The notes under the pieces: generated by a model | Database searches by the model: none | Told to the model about the DNA's origin: nothing | The model's input: the letters and a program-made list of their open reading frames with translations, nothing else | Part shown: piece by piece, positions 45,119 through 55,009 of the stretch | How the letters are laid out: each line of letters begins with the position of its first letter | Numbering within the stretch: the stretch's first letter is position 1 | Translations under genes and position numbers: made by a program | DNA from: Alphaproteobacteria bacterium | GTDB lineage: Bacteria; Pseudomonadota; Alphaproteobacteria; UBA8366; GCA-2717185 | Direction: 5' to 3' | Length of the DNA stretch: 64,000 bases | NCBI GenBank assembly: GCA_040905865.1 | Contig: JBBDQU010000051.1 | Span: 1-64,000, forward strand

Positions 45119-46060
45119 ATGGCGGGCGACGCAAACGGCGGCGACGAAAAACCCGAACTGATCGTCAAGAAGATCAAGCCGCCGGGCCCCGCCCCCCATG
45201 GCGGCGCCTGGAAGGTCGCCTATGCGGATTTCGTGACGGCGATGATGGCCTTTTTCCTGCTGCTGTGGCTGCTGAGTTCCGCCACCGAACAGCAGCTGCA
45301 GGGCATCTCCAACTATTTCAAGCCGATCGGGGCCCGGACCGGTTCAAGCGGCGGCGAGGGCCTGTTCGGCGGCGTGTCCGGCAACGAGGCCGGGCCCATT
45401 CCGGAGCATTTGCAGGCGCCGCAGGTGGCTCTGACCTCCGACGCCACGGTCGGCTCCGAACAGGTCGAGGAAGCGGTGCAGCGACAGGACCTCACGGAAG
45501 ACCTGCCCAATCTCACCAACGTCAAGCGCGAGAATGAGTCGAAGCAGTTCAAGGCCGCCGAAGCGGCCATCCAGCAGGCGCTGGACCAGGTGCCGGAACT
45601 GCGCGACCTGCATGAAGGGGTCAAGATCGAGATCACCGACGAAGGGCTGGAAATCCAGTTGATCGACCAGGACCGGGTTTCCATGTTCAAGGCGGGCGGC
45701 GCGGAGCTGCACGAACATACCCGGCAGCTGCTGCTGCTGATTTCCAGTGTGGTCGAGCGGCTGCCCAACAGGATTTCACTGTCGGGCCATACCGATTCCA
45801 CGCCATTCCGCTCCCCGTCGGGCAAGTCCAACTGGGATCTGTCCATCGACAGGGCCAATGCGGGACGCCGGGAAATGCAGCGGAACGGCATTCCCATCGG
45901 GCGGTTCCAGAAAGTCGCCGGCATGGCGGACAAGGATCCCCTTTTCCCCGACGATCCCGCATCGCCGGGTAATCGCCGTCTGGTCGTCACCCTGCTGCGG
46001 GATCCCGACGACCCGAAGATCAGACTGCCGGAACCGCCGCGTATTTTCGGCGTCCAGTAA
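45119..46060 (+). CDS. motB: flagellar motor protein MotB, second copy
   Basis: A 313-residue MotB paralogue with the same membrane segment (HGGAWKVAYADFVTAMMAFF, proton Asp at residue 37) and OmpA-like domain (SLSGHTDSTP, DPASPGNRRLVVTLL). The linkers differ strongly: this copy has an acidic VEEAVQRQDLTEDLP stretch. Both copies look intact, so the cell may assemble stators with two MotB types or a mixed dimer. Confidence 0.92.
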   Translation: MAGDANGGDEKPELIVKKIKPPGPAPHGGAWKVAYADFVTAMMAFFLLLWLLSSATEQQLQGISNYFKPIGARTGSSGGEGLFGGVSGNEAGPIPEHLQAPQVALTSDATVGSEQVEEAVQRQDLTEDLPNLTNVKRENESKQFKAAEAAIQQALDQVPELRDLHEGVKIEITDEGLEIQLIDQDRVSMFKAGGAELHEHTRQLLLLISSVVERLPNRISLSGHTDSTPFRSPSGKSNWDLSIDRANAGRREMQRNGIPIGRFQKVAGMADKDPLFPDDPASPGNRRLVVTLLRDPDDPKIRLPEPPRIFGVQ

Positions 46061-46107
46061 CCCTTGTCGCCGGCAGCGGCAGGGCCAATCTAAGGTATCT
46101 GACAGAG

Positions 46108-46617
46108 ATGACCGGACCGGAGAACGACAACGTGAAACCGCCAGTACTATCCGATGCCCGACTGGACTGGCGGAGCGCCGGCAAGTTCGGCATGAATATC
46201 GACCGGGACGAGCTTTATGAAGGCGTGGTCTGGCGGCGGGTCGTGGCGTATCTGATCGATGTCATGATCATGCTGGTCGTGTTCGCCGCGCTGTGGTTCG
46301 TTGTCTTCCTGTCATTCGGCATTCTGTCCGGCCTGATGGTTCTGGCGCCCCTCGTGCCGCTTTGCTACCACAGCCTGATGATCGCCGGCCCCCGTTCCGC
46401 CACCCTGGGGATGCAGTTCATGTCGCTCGAAGTCCGCGGCCAGGCGGGGCAGCGCCCTGAACTGCTGCAGGCCTTCGTAATGGTCGCACTGTTCTACCTG
46501 TCGGTCGCGTTCACCAGCTGGCTGATCCTGATCGCGGCGCTGTTCAACGACCGGCGCCATTGCGTGCATGACTATCTGTCCGGCACGGTCGTCATCAGAA
46601 CAGACGACGGCGAATAG
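46108..46617 (+). CDS. RDD-family membrane protein
   Basis: A 169-residue protein with the RDD signature at the first helix (VVWRRVVAYLIDVMIMLVVF) and two further hydrophobic segments (about 68-90 and 108-135). FNDRRHCVHDYLSGTVV near the end is the family's second conserved block. RDD proteins are small multi-helix membrane proteins, some linked to transport or Na+/H+ exchange; the role here is unknown. It stands between motB and bpt on the same strand. Confidence 0.85.
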   Translation: MTGPENDNVKPPVLSDARLDWRSAGKFGMNIDRDELYEGVVWRRVVAYLIDVMIMLVVFAALWFVVFLSFGILSGLMVLAPLVPLCYHSLMIAGPRSATLGMQFMSLEVRGQAGQRPELLQAFVMVALFYLSVAFTSWLILIAALFNDRRHCVHDYLSGTVVIRTDDGE

Positions 46618-46679
46618 GCCATGAGCCAGGGCGGCGACGAATTGCGCGCACGACGAAAATTCAGTAGATTTTTCCGACG

Positions 46680-47414
46680 ATGACATCGCAGGAAAAGCCG
46701 AATCCGCTGACCTTCTATCGCTCGGGCCCCGTCCCGTGCCCCTACCTGCCCGGCCGCGTCGAACAACAGCTGTTTACCGAACTTTCCGGACCCGATGCGC
46801 GGGAACGGTACGATACCCTGTCGCAGGGCGGGTTCCGCCGCAGCCACCATATCGCCTACCGCCCGTCCTGCCGCGGCTGCAACGCCTGCATCCCGGTCCG
46901 GATCGCCGCGTCCGAATTCCGGACCAGCCAGCGCTGGCGGCGCATCCTGCGCAACAACGCGGACCTTCGCTGGTACGACAGGGGAACGCGCACCAGCGAC
47001 GAACAGTACGCACTGTTCCAGCGCTACATGGGATCGCGCCACGGCAGCGGCGACATGGCCCGCATGACCCGGCAGGATTATGCGGAGATGGTGGCGTCCA
47101 GTCCGATCGATACGGCGATCATCGAGTATCGCGACGGCGAGGGAGAGCTTGTCGCAGCCTGCCTCACCGACCGCACCGCCGACGGGTTCTCGGCGGTCTA
47201 CAGCTTCTTTGACCCGGAACAGAAAAAGCGGAGCCTGGGCAGCTTCATCATCCTGTCCCTGATAGACCAGGCGCGCATCGAACGCCTGCCCTATGTCTAT
47301 CTCGGCTACTGGATCGAGGAATCCCGCAAGATGTCCTACAAGAGCAAATTCGAACCGATCGAGGGTTACGGCCCCGCCGGCTGGCGTCCGCTCGACGAAT
47401 TCAGGACCCTGTAG
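46680..47414 (+). CDS. bpt: aspartate/glutamate leucyltransferase (N-end rule)
   Basis: A 244-residue aminoacyl-tRNA-protein transferase of the Bpt/Ate1 family. The N-terminal block CPYLPGRVEQQLFTEL and the CRGCNACIPVRI cysteines belong to the ATE N domain, and the GNAT-like C domain has YSFFDPEQKKRSLGSF and LGYWIEESRKMSYKSKFEP. It moves leucine from Leu-tRNA to N-terminal Asp or Glu of proteins, marking them for ClpS/ClpAP. It ends only 4 bp from the convergent parC stop. Confidence 0.92.
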   Translation: MTSQEKPNPLTFYRSGPVPCPYLPGRVEQQLFTELSGPDARERYDTLSQGGFRRSHHIAYRPSCRGCNACIPVRIAASEFRTSQRWRRILRNNADLRWYDRGTRTSDEQYALFQRYMGSRHGSGDMARMTRQDYAEMVASSPIDTAIIEYRDGEGELVAACLTDRTADGFSAVYSFFDPEQKKRSLGSFIILSLIDQARIERLPYVYLGYWIEESRKMSYKSKFEPIEGYGPAGWRPLDEFRTL

Positions 47415-47418
47415 GCCG

Positions 47419-49641
47419 CTATTTGAATTTATTGTTCTTCGGGAAGCCGCGCGGCGGCAGCCGGCCGGCCTGCGCCCGTTTGCCCATCCATTCGCGCAGA
47501 TCCGTTTCGGTCCGCGTCCGCTCGCCGCTTTGCCAAGTCAGCCCCGATTCGCTTTTGAACACAATGGCGTCCGCCAGCCCTCCGTCGCGATAGCGCTGCA
47601 GCAAAACCCCGCGGCCGCGCGCCATTTCCGGCAGTTCCGCCGCGTCGAACAGCAGCAGTTTCCGGTTTTCGCCGATCACGGCAACCGTATCGCCGTCCAC
47701 GGGCGTACAGATCCTGGCCTCGACATCGCCGGAGACGTTCAGCACCTGACGGCCCGCCCGGGTCTGCGCGAACACCGCCCGTTCCTGCACCACGAAGCCC
47801 CGGCCATCGCTGGAGGCAACCAGCAGCTTCCGGTCCGGATTATAGAGGGACAGCGAAACGATATCGTGGCCCTGCGCCAGATCGAGCATCAGCCGAAGCG
47901 GTTCGCCAAAACCGCGGCCGCCCGGCAGCTTGTCGACGCCGAGCGTGTAGAACCGGCCGTCCGTCGCGAAGACCAGCACCTTGTCCGTTGTTTCCGCATG
48001 CAACACGAAACGTTCCTGGTCGCCTTCCTTGTAGCGGACGTCGCTCGTGTCCTGCAGGTGGCCGCGCGCGGCGCGAATCCAGCCGTTCCTGGAACACAGC
48101 ACGGTCACCGGTTCGCGGTCGATCATGGCTTCCAGCGGCACGACCACATCGGACGGGACGTCGCCGATATCCGTGCGCCGGGCGCCCAGCGCCGATTTCG
48201 GCCCGTAATCCTTGCGCAGCGCGGAAATCTGCTCGGCTATCGCCTTCCAGCGCAGGTCCTCGCTGCCGAGCAGTTCGGTCAGTTCGGCCTGTTCCCCGCT
48301 CAGCGCCTTGTGCTCGTTGCGGATTTCCATTTCCTCCAGCTTCCGCAGGCTGCGCAGCCGCATGTTCAGCACGGAATCCGCCTGAAGCTCCGTAAGATCG
48401 AAAGTCGCGATAAGTTCGGCCTTCGGATCGTCCTCCTCGCGCACGATGCGGATGACCTCATCCAGGTTCAGATAGGCAACCAGATAACCGCCGAGGATTT
48501 CCAGCCGCCGCTCGATATTGGCGAGCCGGTGCCGCGTCCGCCGCATCAGCACGTCCTGGCGATGCGCCAGAAATGCGCCCAGAACTTCGCGCAGGTCCAT
48601 CACGCGCGGCACCTGGTCCGCGTCGAGCACGTTCATGTTCAGCGATGCGCGGGTTTCCAGATCCGTCTGCCGGAACAGCGATTCCATCATCACGGTGGCG
48701 TCGATATTGCGGCTTTTCGGCTCCAGCACCAGGCGCACTTCGGTCGTGGATTCGTCCTGGATATCCCCCAGCATGGTCAGCTTGCGGTTGTTCAGAAGCT
48801 CCGCGACCTTTTCGATCAGCTTCGATTTCTGCACCTGGTAGGGGATTTCCGTCACCACGACGACATAGCCGCCGCCCCGGGTCTTTTCCGTATGCCAGCG
48901 CGCCCGCAGGCGGAACCCGCCGCGCCCGGTCCGATACGCCTCCAATACGTTCTCCCGGCTTTCCACCAGCACGCCGCCGGTCGGAAAATCGGGCCCCGGG
49001 ATGAAGTCCGCCAGCTTGTCGATCGAGGCGTTCGGATGCCTGATCAGATGCAGCAGCGCATTGCAGATTTCGCCCACATTATGCGGCGGAATGCTGGTCG
49101 CCATCCCCACCGCGATCCCCGCCGCGCCATTGGCCAGCAGGTTGGGGAAATTCGCCGGCAGCACGACCGGTTCCGCGCCTTCGCCGTCATAGGTGTCGCG
49201 GAAATCGACCGCGTCCTCGTCGATCCCGTCCAGCAGCGCCTTGGCGATTTCGGTCAGCCGCGCCTCGGTGTAGCGCATCGCCGCCGGGTTATCGCCGTCG
49301 ATATTGCCGAAATTGCCCTGCCCGTCGACCAGCGGATAACGGACGGCGAAATCCTGCGCCAGCCGAACCATCGCATCGTAGATCGCCGCATCCCCATGCG
49401 GATGATACTTGCCCATCACATCGCCGACGATGCGGGCGCATTTCTTGAAACCGGTCGTGGGATCGAGGCGCAATTCGCGCATTGCGTAAAGCAGGCGCCG
49501 GTGCACCGGTTTCAGCCCGTCGCGGACATCCGGCAGCGACCGCGACATGATCGTCGACAGCGCATAGGACAGGTAACGCTCGCCGAGCGCCTCGGAAAAA
49601 GGAGCGATCCGGATTTCACCGGCTTCGGAAGACTGGGCCAT
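47419..49641 (-). CDS. parC: DNA topoisomerase IV subunit A
   Basis: A 740-residue type IIA topoisomerase subunit. The quinolone-resistance region [20 protein letters not shown] leads to the catalytic Tyr124 in [10 protein letters not shown]. The C-terminal beta-pinwheel lacks the gyrase GyrA-box (QRRGGKG), so this is ParC rather than GyrA. The start is the ATG at 49641; the extra N-terminal frame is not homologous. With ParE it decatenates daughter chromosomes. It follows recO by 59 bp. Confidence 0.94.
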   Translation of the reverse strand: MAQSSEAGEIRIAPFSEALGERYLSYALSTIMSRSLPDVRDGLKPVHRRLLYAMRELRLDPTTGFKKCARIVGDVMGKYHPHGDAAIYDAMVRLAQDFAVRYPLVDGQGNFGNIDGDNPAAMRYTEARLTEIAKALLDGIDEDAVDFRDTYDGEGAEPVVLPANFPNLLANGAAGIAVGMATSIPPHNVGEICNALLHLIRHPNASIDKLADFIPGPDFPTGGVLVESRENVLEAYRTGRGGFRLRARWHTEKTRGGGYVVVVTEIPYQVQKSKLIEKVAELLNNRKLTMLGDIQDESTTEVRLVLEPKSRNIDATVMMESLFRQTDLETRASLNMNVLDADQVPRVMDLREVLGAFLAHRQDVLMRRTRHRLANIERRLEILGGYLVAYLNLDEVIRIVREEDDPKAELIATFDLTELQADSVLNMRLRSLRKLEEMEIRNEHKALSGEQAELTELLGSEDLRWKAIAEQISALRKDYGPKSALGARRTDIGDVPSDVVVPLEAMIDREPVTVLCSRNGWIRAARGHLQDTSDVRYKEGDQERFVLHAETTDKVLVFATDGRFYTLGVDKLPGGRGFGEPLRLMLDLAQGHDIVSLSLYNPDRKLLVASSDGRGFVVQERAVFAQTRAGRQVLNVSGDVEARICTPVDGDTVAVIGENRKLLLFDAAELPEMARGRGVLLQRYRDGGLADAIVFKSESGLTWQSGERTRTETDLREWMGKRAQAGRLPPRGFPKNNKFK

Positions 49642-49700
49642 GACAGGAAACTCTAACCAGATAAGGCATTGGACATGCGCAGTATATGCCACATCTGGTA

Positions 49701-50447
49701 TCAATCGTCGAGTTCTGCCGCTCCCTCCCGGAACTTTCTGCGCAATCCTTCGATCAGCCGTTCACGCGAATCGGGCAGGCGCAGGCCCTGCGGCCGATAC
49801 ACGTGCCGTTCGAGGAAATATCCGCTCAGGGCCAGCCCGTCGATGATGTCCCCCGGCCCCGCCGTCCCCCTGCCGGTCAGAAAGGTCGGCAGGGCCAGCA
49901 ACCGGTCGCGGTAGGGTTCGCCGGCCGACAGGGACACCGCGCGGCCGCTGCGGGGCGAAACATAGGAGAGGTCGTCGGTCGTTCCCGTCGCCGCGCAGCA
50001 GGAGAGATCGAGGCCGAAGCCGAGTTCGCCCAGCAGGCCGGTTTCCCAGATTACCAGATGCGCCGCCCAGTCATCGCGATCCAGCGCCTCGATCACCGCG
50101 ACTGTCGCCGCGAACAGCGCCGGATGCGCCTCGCGTTCGGCAAGGCAGACATCCAGCATCCGGCAGACCGTGTTCAGCGCCGCCAGGCGTTCCGCCCGGT
50201 CCAGCAGCCGTGCGGCATGGGCCGTCACGAGTTCGACCGTGAAATTACCGAGATGTTCTTCCAGCCGGGCGCGCCAGACCGCGGACACCAGATTTCCCTG
50301 TTCGAGCACGCCCCGATTGCGGCGCGACTGCCCGCCGCGCACGAGGCCGGAAAACCGGCCATGCATTTCGGTCAGCACGGTCAGAATCACGGACGATTCA
50401 CCATGCCGGCGCGCCGAAAGCACTATGCCCTGATCGGTCCAGTCCAT
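49701..50447 (-). CDS. recO: DNA repair protein RecO
   Basis: A 248-residue protein that helps RecR load RecA in gap repair. The N-terminal OB fold opens [20 protein letters not shown] and contains [19 protein letters not shown]. The helical C-terminal part has the [20 protein letters not shown] segment. In alphaproteobacterial fashion only part of the zinc-finger cysteines is kept. The start is placed at the ATG at 50447, as in homologues. Usually it follows era, but here a plus-strand gene is inserted. Confidence 0.92.
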   Translation of the reverse strand: MDWTDQGIVLSARRHGESSVILTVLTEMHGRFSGLVRGGQSRRNRGVLEQGNLVSAVWRARLEEHLGNFTVELVTAHAARLLDRAERLAALNTVCRMLDVCLAEREAHPALFAATVAVIEALDRDDWAAHLVIWETGLLGELGFGLDLSCCAATGTTDDLSYVSPRSGRAVSLSAGEPYRDRLLALPTFLTGRGTAGPGDIIDGLALSGYFLERHVYRPQGLRLPDSRERLIEGLRRKFREGAAELDD

Positions 50448-50547
50448 GACGCCGTTATACATCACGCGGATTTCCATATCGAACTGCTTGACGATGAAAC
50501 CGATCGTGCCAGACTGTCGGCGATCATACCGAATGGAGGATGCCGGC

Positions 50548-51363
50548 ATGGAAGCGACAGTCACCGCCCTGGCGCAACAGGCGGACAATCCCGGGCATGC
50601 GGCGCGGCTTGCGATCCGCGGCGGTGCGCACCGCACCCATACGGCGGGGCTCGCGCCCGGATACGTCCAGGCGAACCTCGCCATCATGCCGGCGTCGGAT
50701 GCGCAGGCGTTCCAGACGTTCTGCCAGCTGAATCCCAAACCCTGCCCCATGCTGGCCATCGGCGCGCCGGGCGACACGAGCCTGCCCTCGCTGGGCAAGG
50801 ATATCGACCTGCGCACCGACCTTTCGGGATACCGGGTTTTCCGGGACGGCCGGGAAATCGACGTGACCGACGATATCACCGGATACTGGCGCGACGACCT
50901 GGTATCGTTTCCGCTCGGCTGTTCATTTTCCTTCGAGGAGGCCCTGCTGCTGGACGATATCCCGCTGCGCCATGTCGAACGCAACGAATGCGTCGCCATG
51001 TACCGCACGAATATCGACACCGTCCCGTCCGGAAAGTTCGGCGGCAAACTCGTGGTTTCCATGCGGCCGATGAAACCGGCCGACGCCATCCGCGCGATCC
51101 AGATCACCAGCCGCTTTCCGAACGTGCATGGCGCGCCGATCCATATCGGCCTGCCCGAAGCCATCGGCGTGACGGATATCGAAAACCCGGCCTTCGGCGG
51201 CGCGCCGCCCCGCATGAAGGGCGATGAAATCCCGGTTTTCTGGGCCTGCGGGGTCACGCCGCAGGTTGCCATCGAACATGCCAGGCCGTCCTTCTGCATC
51301 ACGCACCTGCCGGGGCACATGCTGATTACCGATCTGAAGAACAGCCACCTTTCGGTGATCTGA
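50548..51363 (+). CDS. YcsI/DUF1445-family putative hydro-lyase (D-glutamate cyclase-like)
   Basis: A 271-residue protein of the DUF1445 family. It has the motifs [20 protein letters not shown], then [26 protein letters not shown], then FSFEEALL and [20 protein letters not shown]. The [21 protein letters not shown] and [13 protein letters not shown] blocks near the end are typical. Relatives are annotated as hydro-lyases, and a mammalian relative of this fold is a D-glutamate cyclase; the reaction here is unproven. The start is the ATG at 50548, seven bases after GGAGGA. It lies on the opposite strand inside the conserved era-recO interval. Confidence 0.88.
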   Translation: MEATVTALAQQADNPGHAARLAIRGGAHRTHTAGLAPGYVQANLAIMPASDAQAFQTFCQLNPKPCPMLAIGAPGDTSLPSLGKDIDLRTDLSGYRVFRDGREIDVTDDITGYWRDDLVSFPLGCSFSFEEALLLDDIPLRHVERNECVAMYRTNIDTVPSGKFGGKLVVSMRPMKPADAIRAIQITSRFPNVHGAPIHIGLPEAIGVTDIENPAFGGAPPRMKGDEIPVFWACGVTPQVAIEHARPSFCITHLPGHMLITDLKNSHLSVI

Positions 51364-51383
51364 CGCCGGAACGGGCGTCCGGA

Positions 51384-52292
51384 TTAACCCTTGGGAAAGT
51401 CGAGCCCCATCACGCTGTAATGTTCCGCCCTGTCCTTCCAGTCGCGGCGCACCTTGACGTGCAGGAACAGGTGGATACGGTCGCCGAACATTTTCTCCAG
51501 TTCGAACCGGGCCGCCTCGCCGACCGCCTTGATGCGGCTGCCGCCCTTGCCCAGGACCATGCCTTTCTGGCTGTCGCGTTCGATAATGATCACCGCTGAC
51601 ACCTTGTGGCTGCCGTCCTTCAGCGTTTCCCAGGCTTCCGTTTCCACGGTCAGCGCATAGGGCAGTTCCTGATGCAGTTGCAGGAACAGCTGTTCGCGCA
51701 CCGCCTCCGCCGCCATCATCCGCATCGGCATGTCGGATATCTGGTCCTCGGGAAACATCCAGGGGCCTTCCGGCACGTTGTCGGCGAAATACTGCGCCAG
51801 ATCGTCGACGCCATCGCCATCCAAAGCCGAAATCATGAACGTATCGCGAATTTTGCCGCTGGCGTTGATTTCGTCCGCCAGGATCAGCAGCCGGGTGCGC
51901 GCGATCCGGTCGATCTTGTTCAGGATCAGCAGCGCACCGCCAGCCGGCAGGGCTTCGGCTTCGACGATCCGCCGTGTATTGGCGTCGTAGCCGCGCTCGC
52001 TGTCGACGACCAGCGCGATAATGTCCGCATCGGCGGCGCCCTTCCAGGCGGCCTCGACCATCGCACGGTCCAGCCGCCGCTTCGGTTCGAAAATTCCCGG
52101 CGTATCGACGAAGACGATCTGGGTCTGGCCGCGGATGGCGATACCCAATACCCGCGCCCGCGTGGTTTGCACCTTGGGCGAAACGATAGAGACCTTGGCG
52201 CCGACGATCTTGTTCATCAGGGTCGATTTTCCGGCATTCGGCGCACCGAGCACCGCAACGAAACCGAACCGCGTGGCGGGAGATTCAGACAT
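51384..52292 (-). CDS. era: GTPase Era
   Basis: A 302-residue ribosome-assembly GTPase. G1 is GAPNAGKST (16-24), G3 DTPG and G4 NKID. The C-terminal KH domain contains VLGKGGSRIKAVGEAARFEL. It binds 16S rRNA near its 3' end in 30S maturation. Its start overlaps the rnc stop by 8 bp, the usual rnc-era coupling. Confidence 0.95.
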   Translation of the reverse strand: MSESPATRFGFVAVLGAPNAGKSTLMNKIVGAKVSIVSPKVQTTRARVLGIAIRGQTQIVFVDTPGIFEPKRRLDRAMVEAAWKGAADADIIALVVDSERGYDANTRRIVEAEALPAGGALLILNKIDRIARTRLLILADEINASGKIRDTFMISALDGDGVDDLAQYFADNVPEGPWMFPEDQISDMPMRMMAAEAVREQLFLQLHQELPYALTVETEAWETLKDGSHKVSAVIIIERDSQKGMVLGKGGSRIKAVGEAARFELEKMFGDRIHLFLHVKVRRDWKDRAEHYSVMGLDFPKG

Positions 52293-52983
52293 TCGCTTCC
52301 ATTATCTTCAGGAGGGCGGTGGCGGCATTCTGTTCGGCGACGCGGCGGCTGGCGCCGGTACCGACCGCCGCTTTTCCCGATTCGGTGGCGACCTCGATGG
52401 TGAATTCGGGCGCATGATCCGGCCCGGTGCGGTCCACGATCCGGTAAACCGGCAGCGGCCTTCCCCGTCCCTGCAGCCATTCCTGCAACGCGGTTTTCGC
52501 ATCGACCGGCGGTTTCAGCGAACGGGACATCATCGGGGTCCAGTACCGCTTTATGAAGTTTTCGACGACCGGCAGGCCGCCATCCAGGTACAGCGCCGCG
52601 ATTACCGCTTCGCAGACATCCGCCAGCAGGGACGGGTTGTCGCGGCCGCCGGAATCATCCTCGCCGCGGCTGAGAACCAGATGCGCGCCCAGACCGATTT
52701 CCGACGCCACCTCGGCCAGCGCCTCGCGCCGGACCAGCGCCGTGTACCGGCGGGCCAGCTTGCCCTCGGCCTCATCGGGAAACTGCCGGAACAGCAGTTC
52801 CGCGATGACCAGCGACAGGACCCGGTCGCCCAGGAATTCCAGCCGCTCGTAATTATGCCCGTGCTCGTCGCCGGCGCTGCCGTGGGTCAGCGCTTCATAC
52901 AGCAGGCCGGGATCCCGGAAGGTATGCTGGAAGGCCGCCACCAGCCGGTCGGCCGCCCTGGCGCCCGGGTCAGTCGATACCAT
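52285..52983 (-). CDS. rnc: ribonuclease III
   Basis: A 232-residue double-strand RNA nuclease. The signature ERLEFLGDRVLSLVIAELLF and the acidic D/E residues of LLADVCEAVIAALYLDGG form the catalytic site. The C-terminal dsRNA-binding domain is about residues 160-230 (KTALQEWLQGRGRPLPVYRI, RRVAEQNAATALL). The start ATG at 52983 overlaps the lepB stop by 14 bp; the much longer upstream open frame lies antisense-free within lepB but in another frame. It matures rRNA and mRNA. Confidence 0.94.
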   Translation of the reverse strand: MVSTDPGARAADRLVAAFQHTFRDPGLLYEALTHGSAGDEHGHNYERLEFLGDRVLSLVIAELLFRQFPDEAEGKLARRYTALVRREALAEVASEIGLGAHLVLSRGEDDSGGRDNPSLLADVCEAVIAALYLDGGLPVVENFIKRYWTPMMSRSLKPPVDAKTALQEWLQGRGRPLPVYRIVDRTGPDHAPEFTIEVATESGKAAVGTGASRRVAEQNAATALLKIMEANV

Positions 52984-53752
52984 TGAACAGACGACCGTAA
53001 CGTATCGAGACGGGCCATTTCCAGACTTCCCAGATGCGGGCCGCGCCATTGGTCGAGAAAAACAGGAACTGAGCCTTGCCGACCAGGTTTTCCGCCGGAA
53101 TGAAGCCGACCTCGTCGAGCACGCGGCTGTCCTGCGAGTTGTCCCGGTTGTCGCCCATCGCGAAATATTGCCCCGGCGGTACGGTAAACACATCGGTGTC
53201 GTCGAGCCGGCCCGTATCCCCCTGTACTTCGAGGATCTGATAGGCGACGCCGTTCGGCAGCGTTTCCACATAGCGCACGACCATCGGCGGTCCCGGTTCG
53301 CCCAGCGCGAAATCGCCGATGCGGCGCCGTTTTACCGGTACGCCGTTGATATGCAGCACGCCGCTGACCACCTGGATGCGGTCGCCGGGCAGGCCGACGA
53401 TCCGCTTGATGTAATCCGTTTCATTGTCCGTCGGCTTCTTGAACACGGCGACGTCGCCGCGTTCCGGCTCACTTTCAAATATCCGTCCCTTGAACAGCGG
53501 CGGGCTGAACGGGAAGGAATGCCGACTGTAACCATATGAATACTTTGAAACAAACAGATAGTCGCCGACCAGCAGCGTCGGCTTCATCGACCCCGACGGG
53601 ATATTGAAGGGCTCGAAAAGGAAAGTCCGCAGGACCAGGGCGACAAGGATCGCATAAGTAACCGTCTTGATCGTTTCGACGGTTTCGCTGCCCGACTTAG
53701 ACCCCGCCGCAGCCTTGGCTGCCGGGTCATTCTGCGCATTTTTGGACGCCAT
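52970..53752 (-). CDS. lepB: signal peptidase I
   Basis: A 260-residue membrane-anchored leader peptidase. One N-terminal helix (TVTYAILVALVLRTFLFEPF) precedes the nucleophile Ser in SGSMKPTLLVGDYLFVSKYS. The general-base Lys lies in DYIKRIVGLPGD, and FFAMGDNRDNSQDSR-type sequence (YFAMGDNRDNSQDSR) is the third conserved box. It removes signal peptides from exported proteins at the periplasmic face. Confidence 0.95.
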   Translation of the reverse strand: MASKNAQNDPAAKAAAGSKSGSETVETIKTVTYAILVALVLRTFLFEPFNIPSGSMKPTLLVGDYLFVSKYSYGYSRHSFPFSPPLFKGRIFESEPERGDVAVFKKPTDNETDYIKRIVGLPGDRIQVVSGVLHINGVPVKRRRIGDFALGEPGPPMVVRYVETLPNGVAYQILEVQGDTGRLDDTDVFTVPPGQYFAMGDNRDNSQDSRVLDEVGFIPAENLVGKAQFLFFSTNGAARIWEVWKWPVSIRYGRLFNGID

Positions 53753-53779
53753 GGATCGCCTTTTCCGGAAGTGGCCCGT

Positions 53780-54220
53780 TTATGGTGTTCCGCTGCGGCC
53801 AGTGTCAAGGCTCGCCGCGACATCCGGCACTGCAAAAATGATCACGACCGCGTTCGCCAGCCCCGATTCATCGGTCAGCGACACCTCGACATGCGCCCGC
53901 ATGCCGGGCGGCGTCAGCATATCCAGCCGTGCCCGCGCGCCGCCGGTCAGGGACATGGTAGGTTTTCCCGACGGCAGGTGCACGACCTCCATGTCGCGCC
54001 AGAACACCCCCTTGCGGAAACCCGTGCCAAGCGCCTTGGAACACGCCTCCTTGGCGGCGAACATCTGGGCGTAGCGGCCCGCGCGGTTGAACGGCCTGCG
54101 CTCGGCCCGCGCCTGTTCCTGTATGGTGTAAAGGCGCTTTTCGAACCGCCCGGCAAAACGCGTCAGCGTTTCCTCGATCCGGGATATATCGCAGAGGTCG
54201 GTACCCAGCCCGATGATCAT
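53780..54220 (-). CDS. acpS: holo-[acyl-carrier-protein] synthase
   Basis: A 146-residue phosphopantetheinyl transferase. Magnesium-binding Asp and Glu are in [16 protein letters not shown] and [14 protein letters not shown]. It moves 4'-phosphopantetheine from CoA to ACP, activating fatty-acid synthesis. Its start overlaps pdxJ by 4 bp. The C-terminal ~12 residues after the family core are a short non-conserved tail. Confidence 0.93.
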   Translation of the reverse strand: MIIGLGTDLCDISRIEETLTRFAGRFEKRLYTIQEQARAERRPFNRAGRYAQMFAAKEACSKALGTGFRKGVFWRDMEVVHLPSGKPTMSLTGGARARLDMLTPPGMRAHVEVSLTDESGLANAVVIIFAVPDVAASLDTGRSGTP

Positions 54221-54978
54221 GCGCTGCGCGCGCCCTGCGAACCGGCACGCGCCGTATCCATCAGCGACCGCATCCGGCGAATGGCCGAATCCAGCCCGCT
54301 GAATATCGCTTCGCCGATCAGGAAATGGCCGATATTGAGCTCCCGGACGGTGGTAATTTCCGCAATCGGCGCGACATTGTCATAGGTCAGCCCGTGGCCG
54401 ACATGGCATTCCAGGCCGATCGCTTCCGCATGGGCCGCCGCGGCGACGATGCGCGCGAGTTCCGCGTCCCGCGACGCCCCGTCCAGGTCGGCATAGGCGC
54501 CCGCATGCAGTTCGACGACCGGGGCGCCGAGTGCGACCGCGGCATCGAGCTGTTTCGGGTCCGCCTCGACGAACAGCGAGACGCGAATACCCGCATCGGC
54601 CAGTGTCCGGATAACGGGTTGCAGGTGATTGTGGCCGCGAATGGCGTCCAGCCCGCCTTCGGTCGTACGCTCCTCGCGTTTTTCCGGCACGATACACACC
54701 GCATGCGGCAGGTACCGCAACGCGATGGCGACCATTTCCTCCGTCGCCGCCATCTCGAAGTTCAGGGGCGCATCGACCTCTTCGCGGATACGCCGGATAT
54801 CGTCGTCGCGGATATGGCGCCGGTCTTCCCGCAGATGCGCCGTGATTCCGTCCGCGCCGGCGGCGGCGGCCATCCGCGCCGCGCGCACCGGATCGGGATA
54901 ATCGCCTTCACGGGCGTTGCGGATTGTCGCCACGTGATCGATGTTCACGCCGAGGCGCAGTTTCGAATTATTCCGCAT
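54217..54978 (-). CDS. pdxJ: pyridoxine 5'-phosphate synthase
   Basis: A 253-residue TIM-barrel enzyme of the DXP-dependent vitamin B6 route. The opening [19 protein letters not shown], the loop [18 protein letters not shown] and the [10 protein letters not shown] strand match Pdx[10 protein letters not shown] carries the later catalytic His/Glu region. It condenses 3-amino-2-oxopropyl phosphate with DXP to form PNP. Position between rsh and acpS is conserved. Confidence 0.94.
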   Translation of the reverse strand: MRNNSKLRLGVNIDHVATIRNAREGDYPDPVRAARMAAAAGADGITAHLREDRRHIRDDDIRRIREEVDAPLNFEMAATEEMVAIALRYLPHAVCIVPEKREERTTEGGLDAIRGHNHLQPVIRTLADAGIRVSLFVEADPKQLDAAVALGAPVVELHAGAYADLDGASRDAELARIVAAAAHAEAIGLECHVGHGLTYDNVAPIAEITTVRELNIGHFLIGEAIFSGLDSAIRRMRSLMDTARAGSQGARSA

Positions 54979-55009
54979 GGCGTTTCAACCTTCCTCGCAA
55001 GCGGGCAAA

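Noticed and set aside
47293-49656. A 787-codon open frame antisense to parC
   Set aside because: High-GC codon bias leaves long stop-free antisense frames; the translation is rich in Arg/His/Gln without domain pattern, and parC on the other strand is unmistakable.
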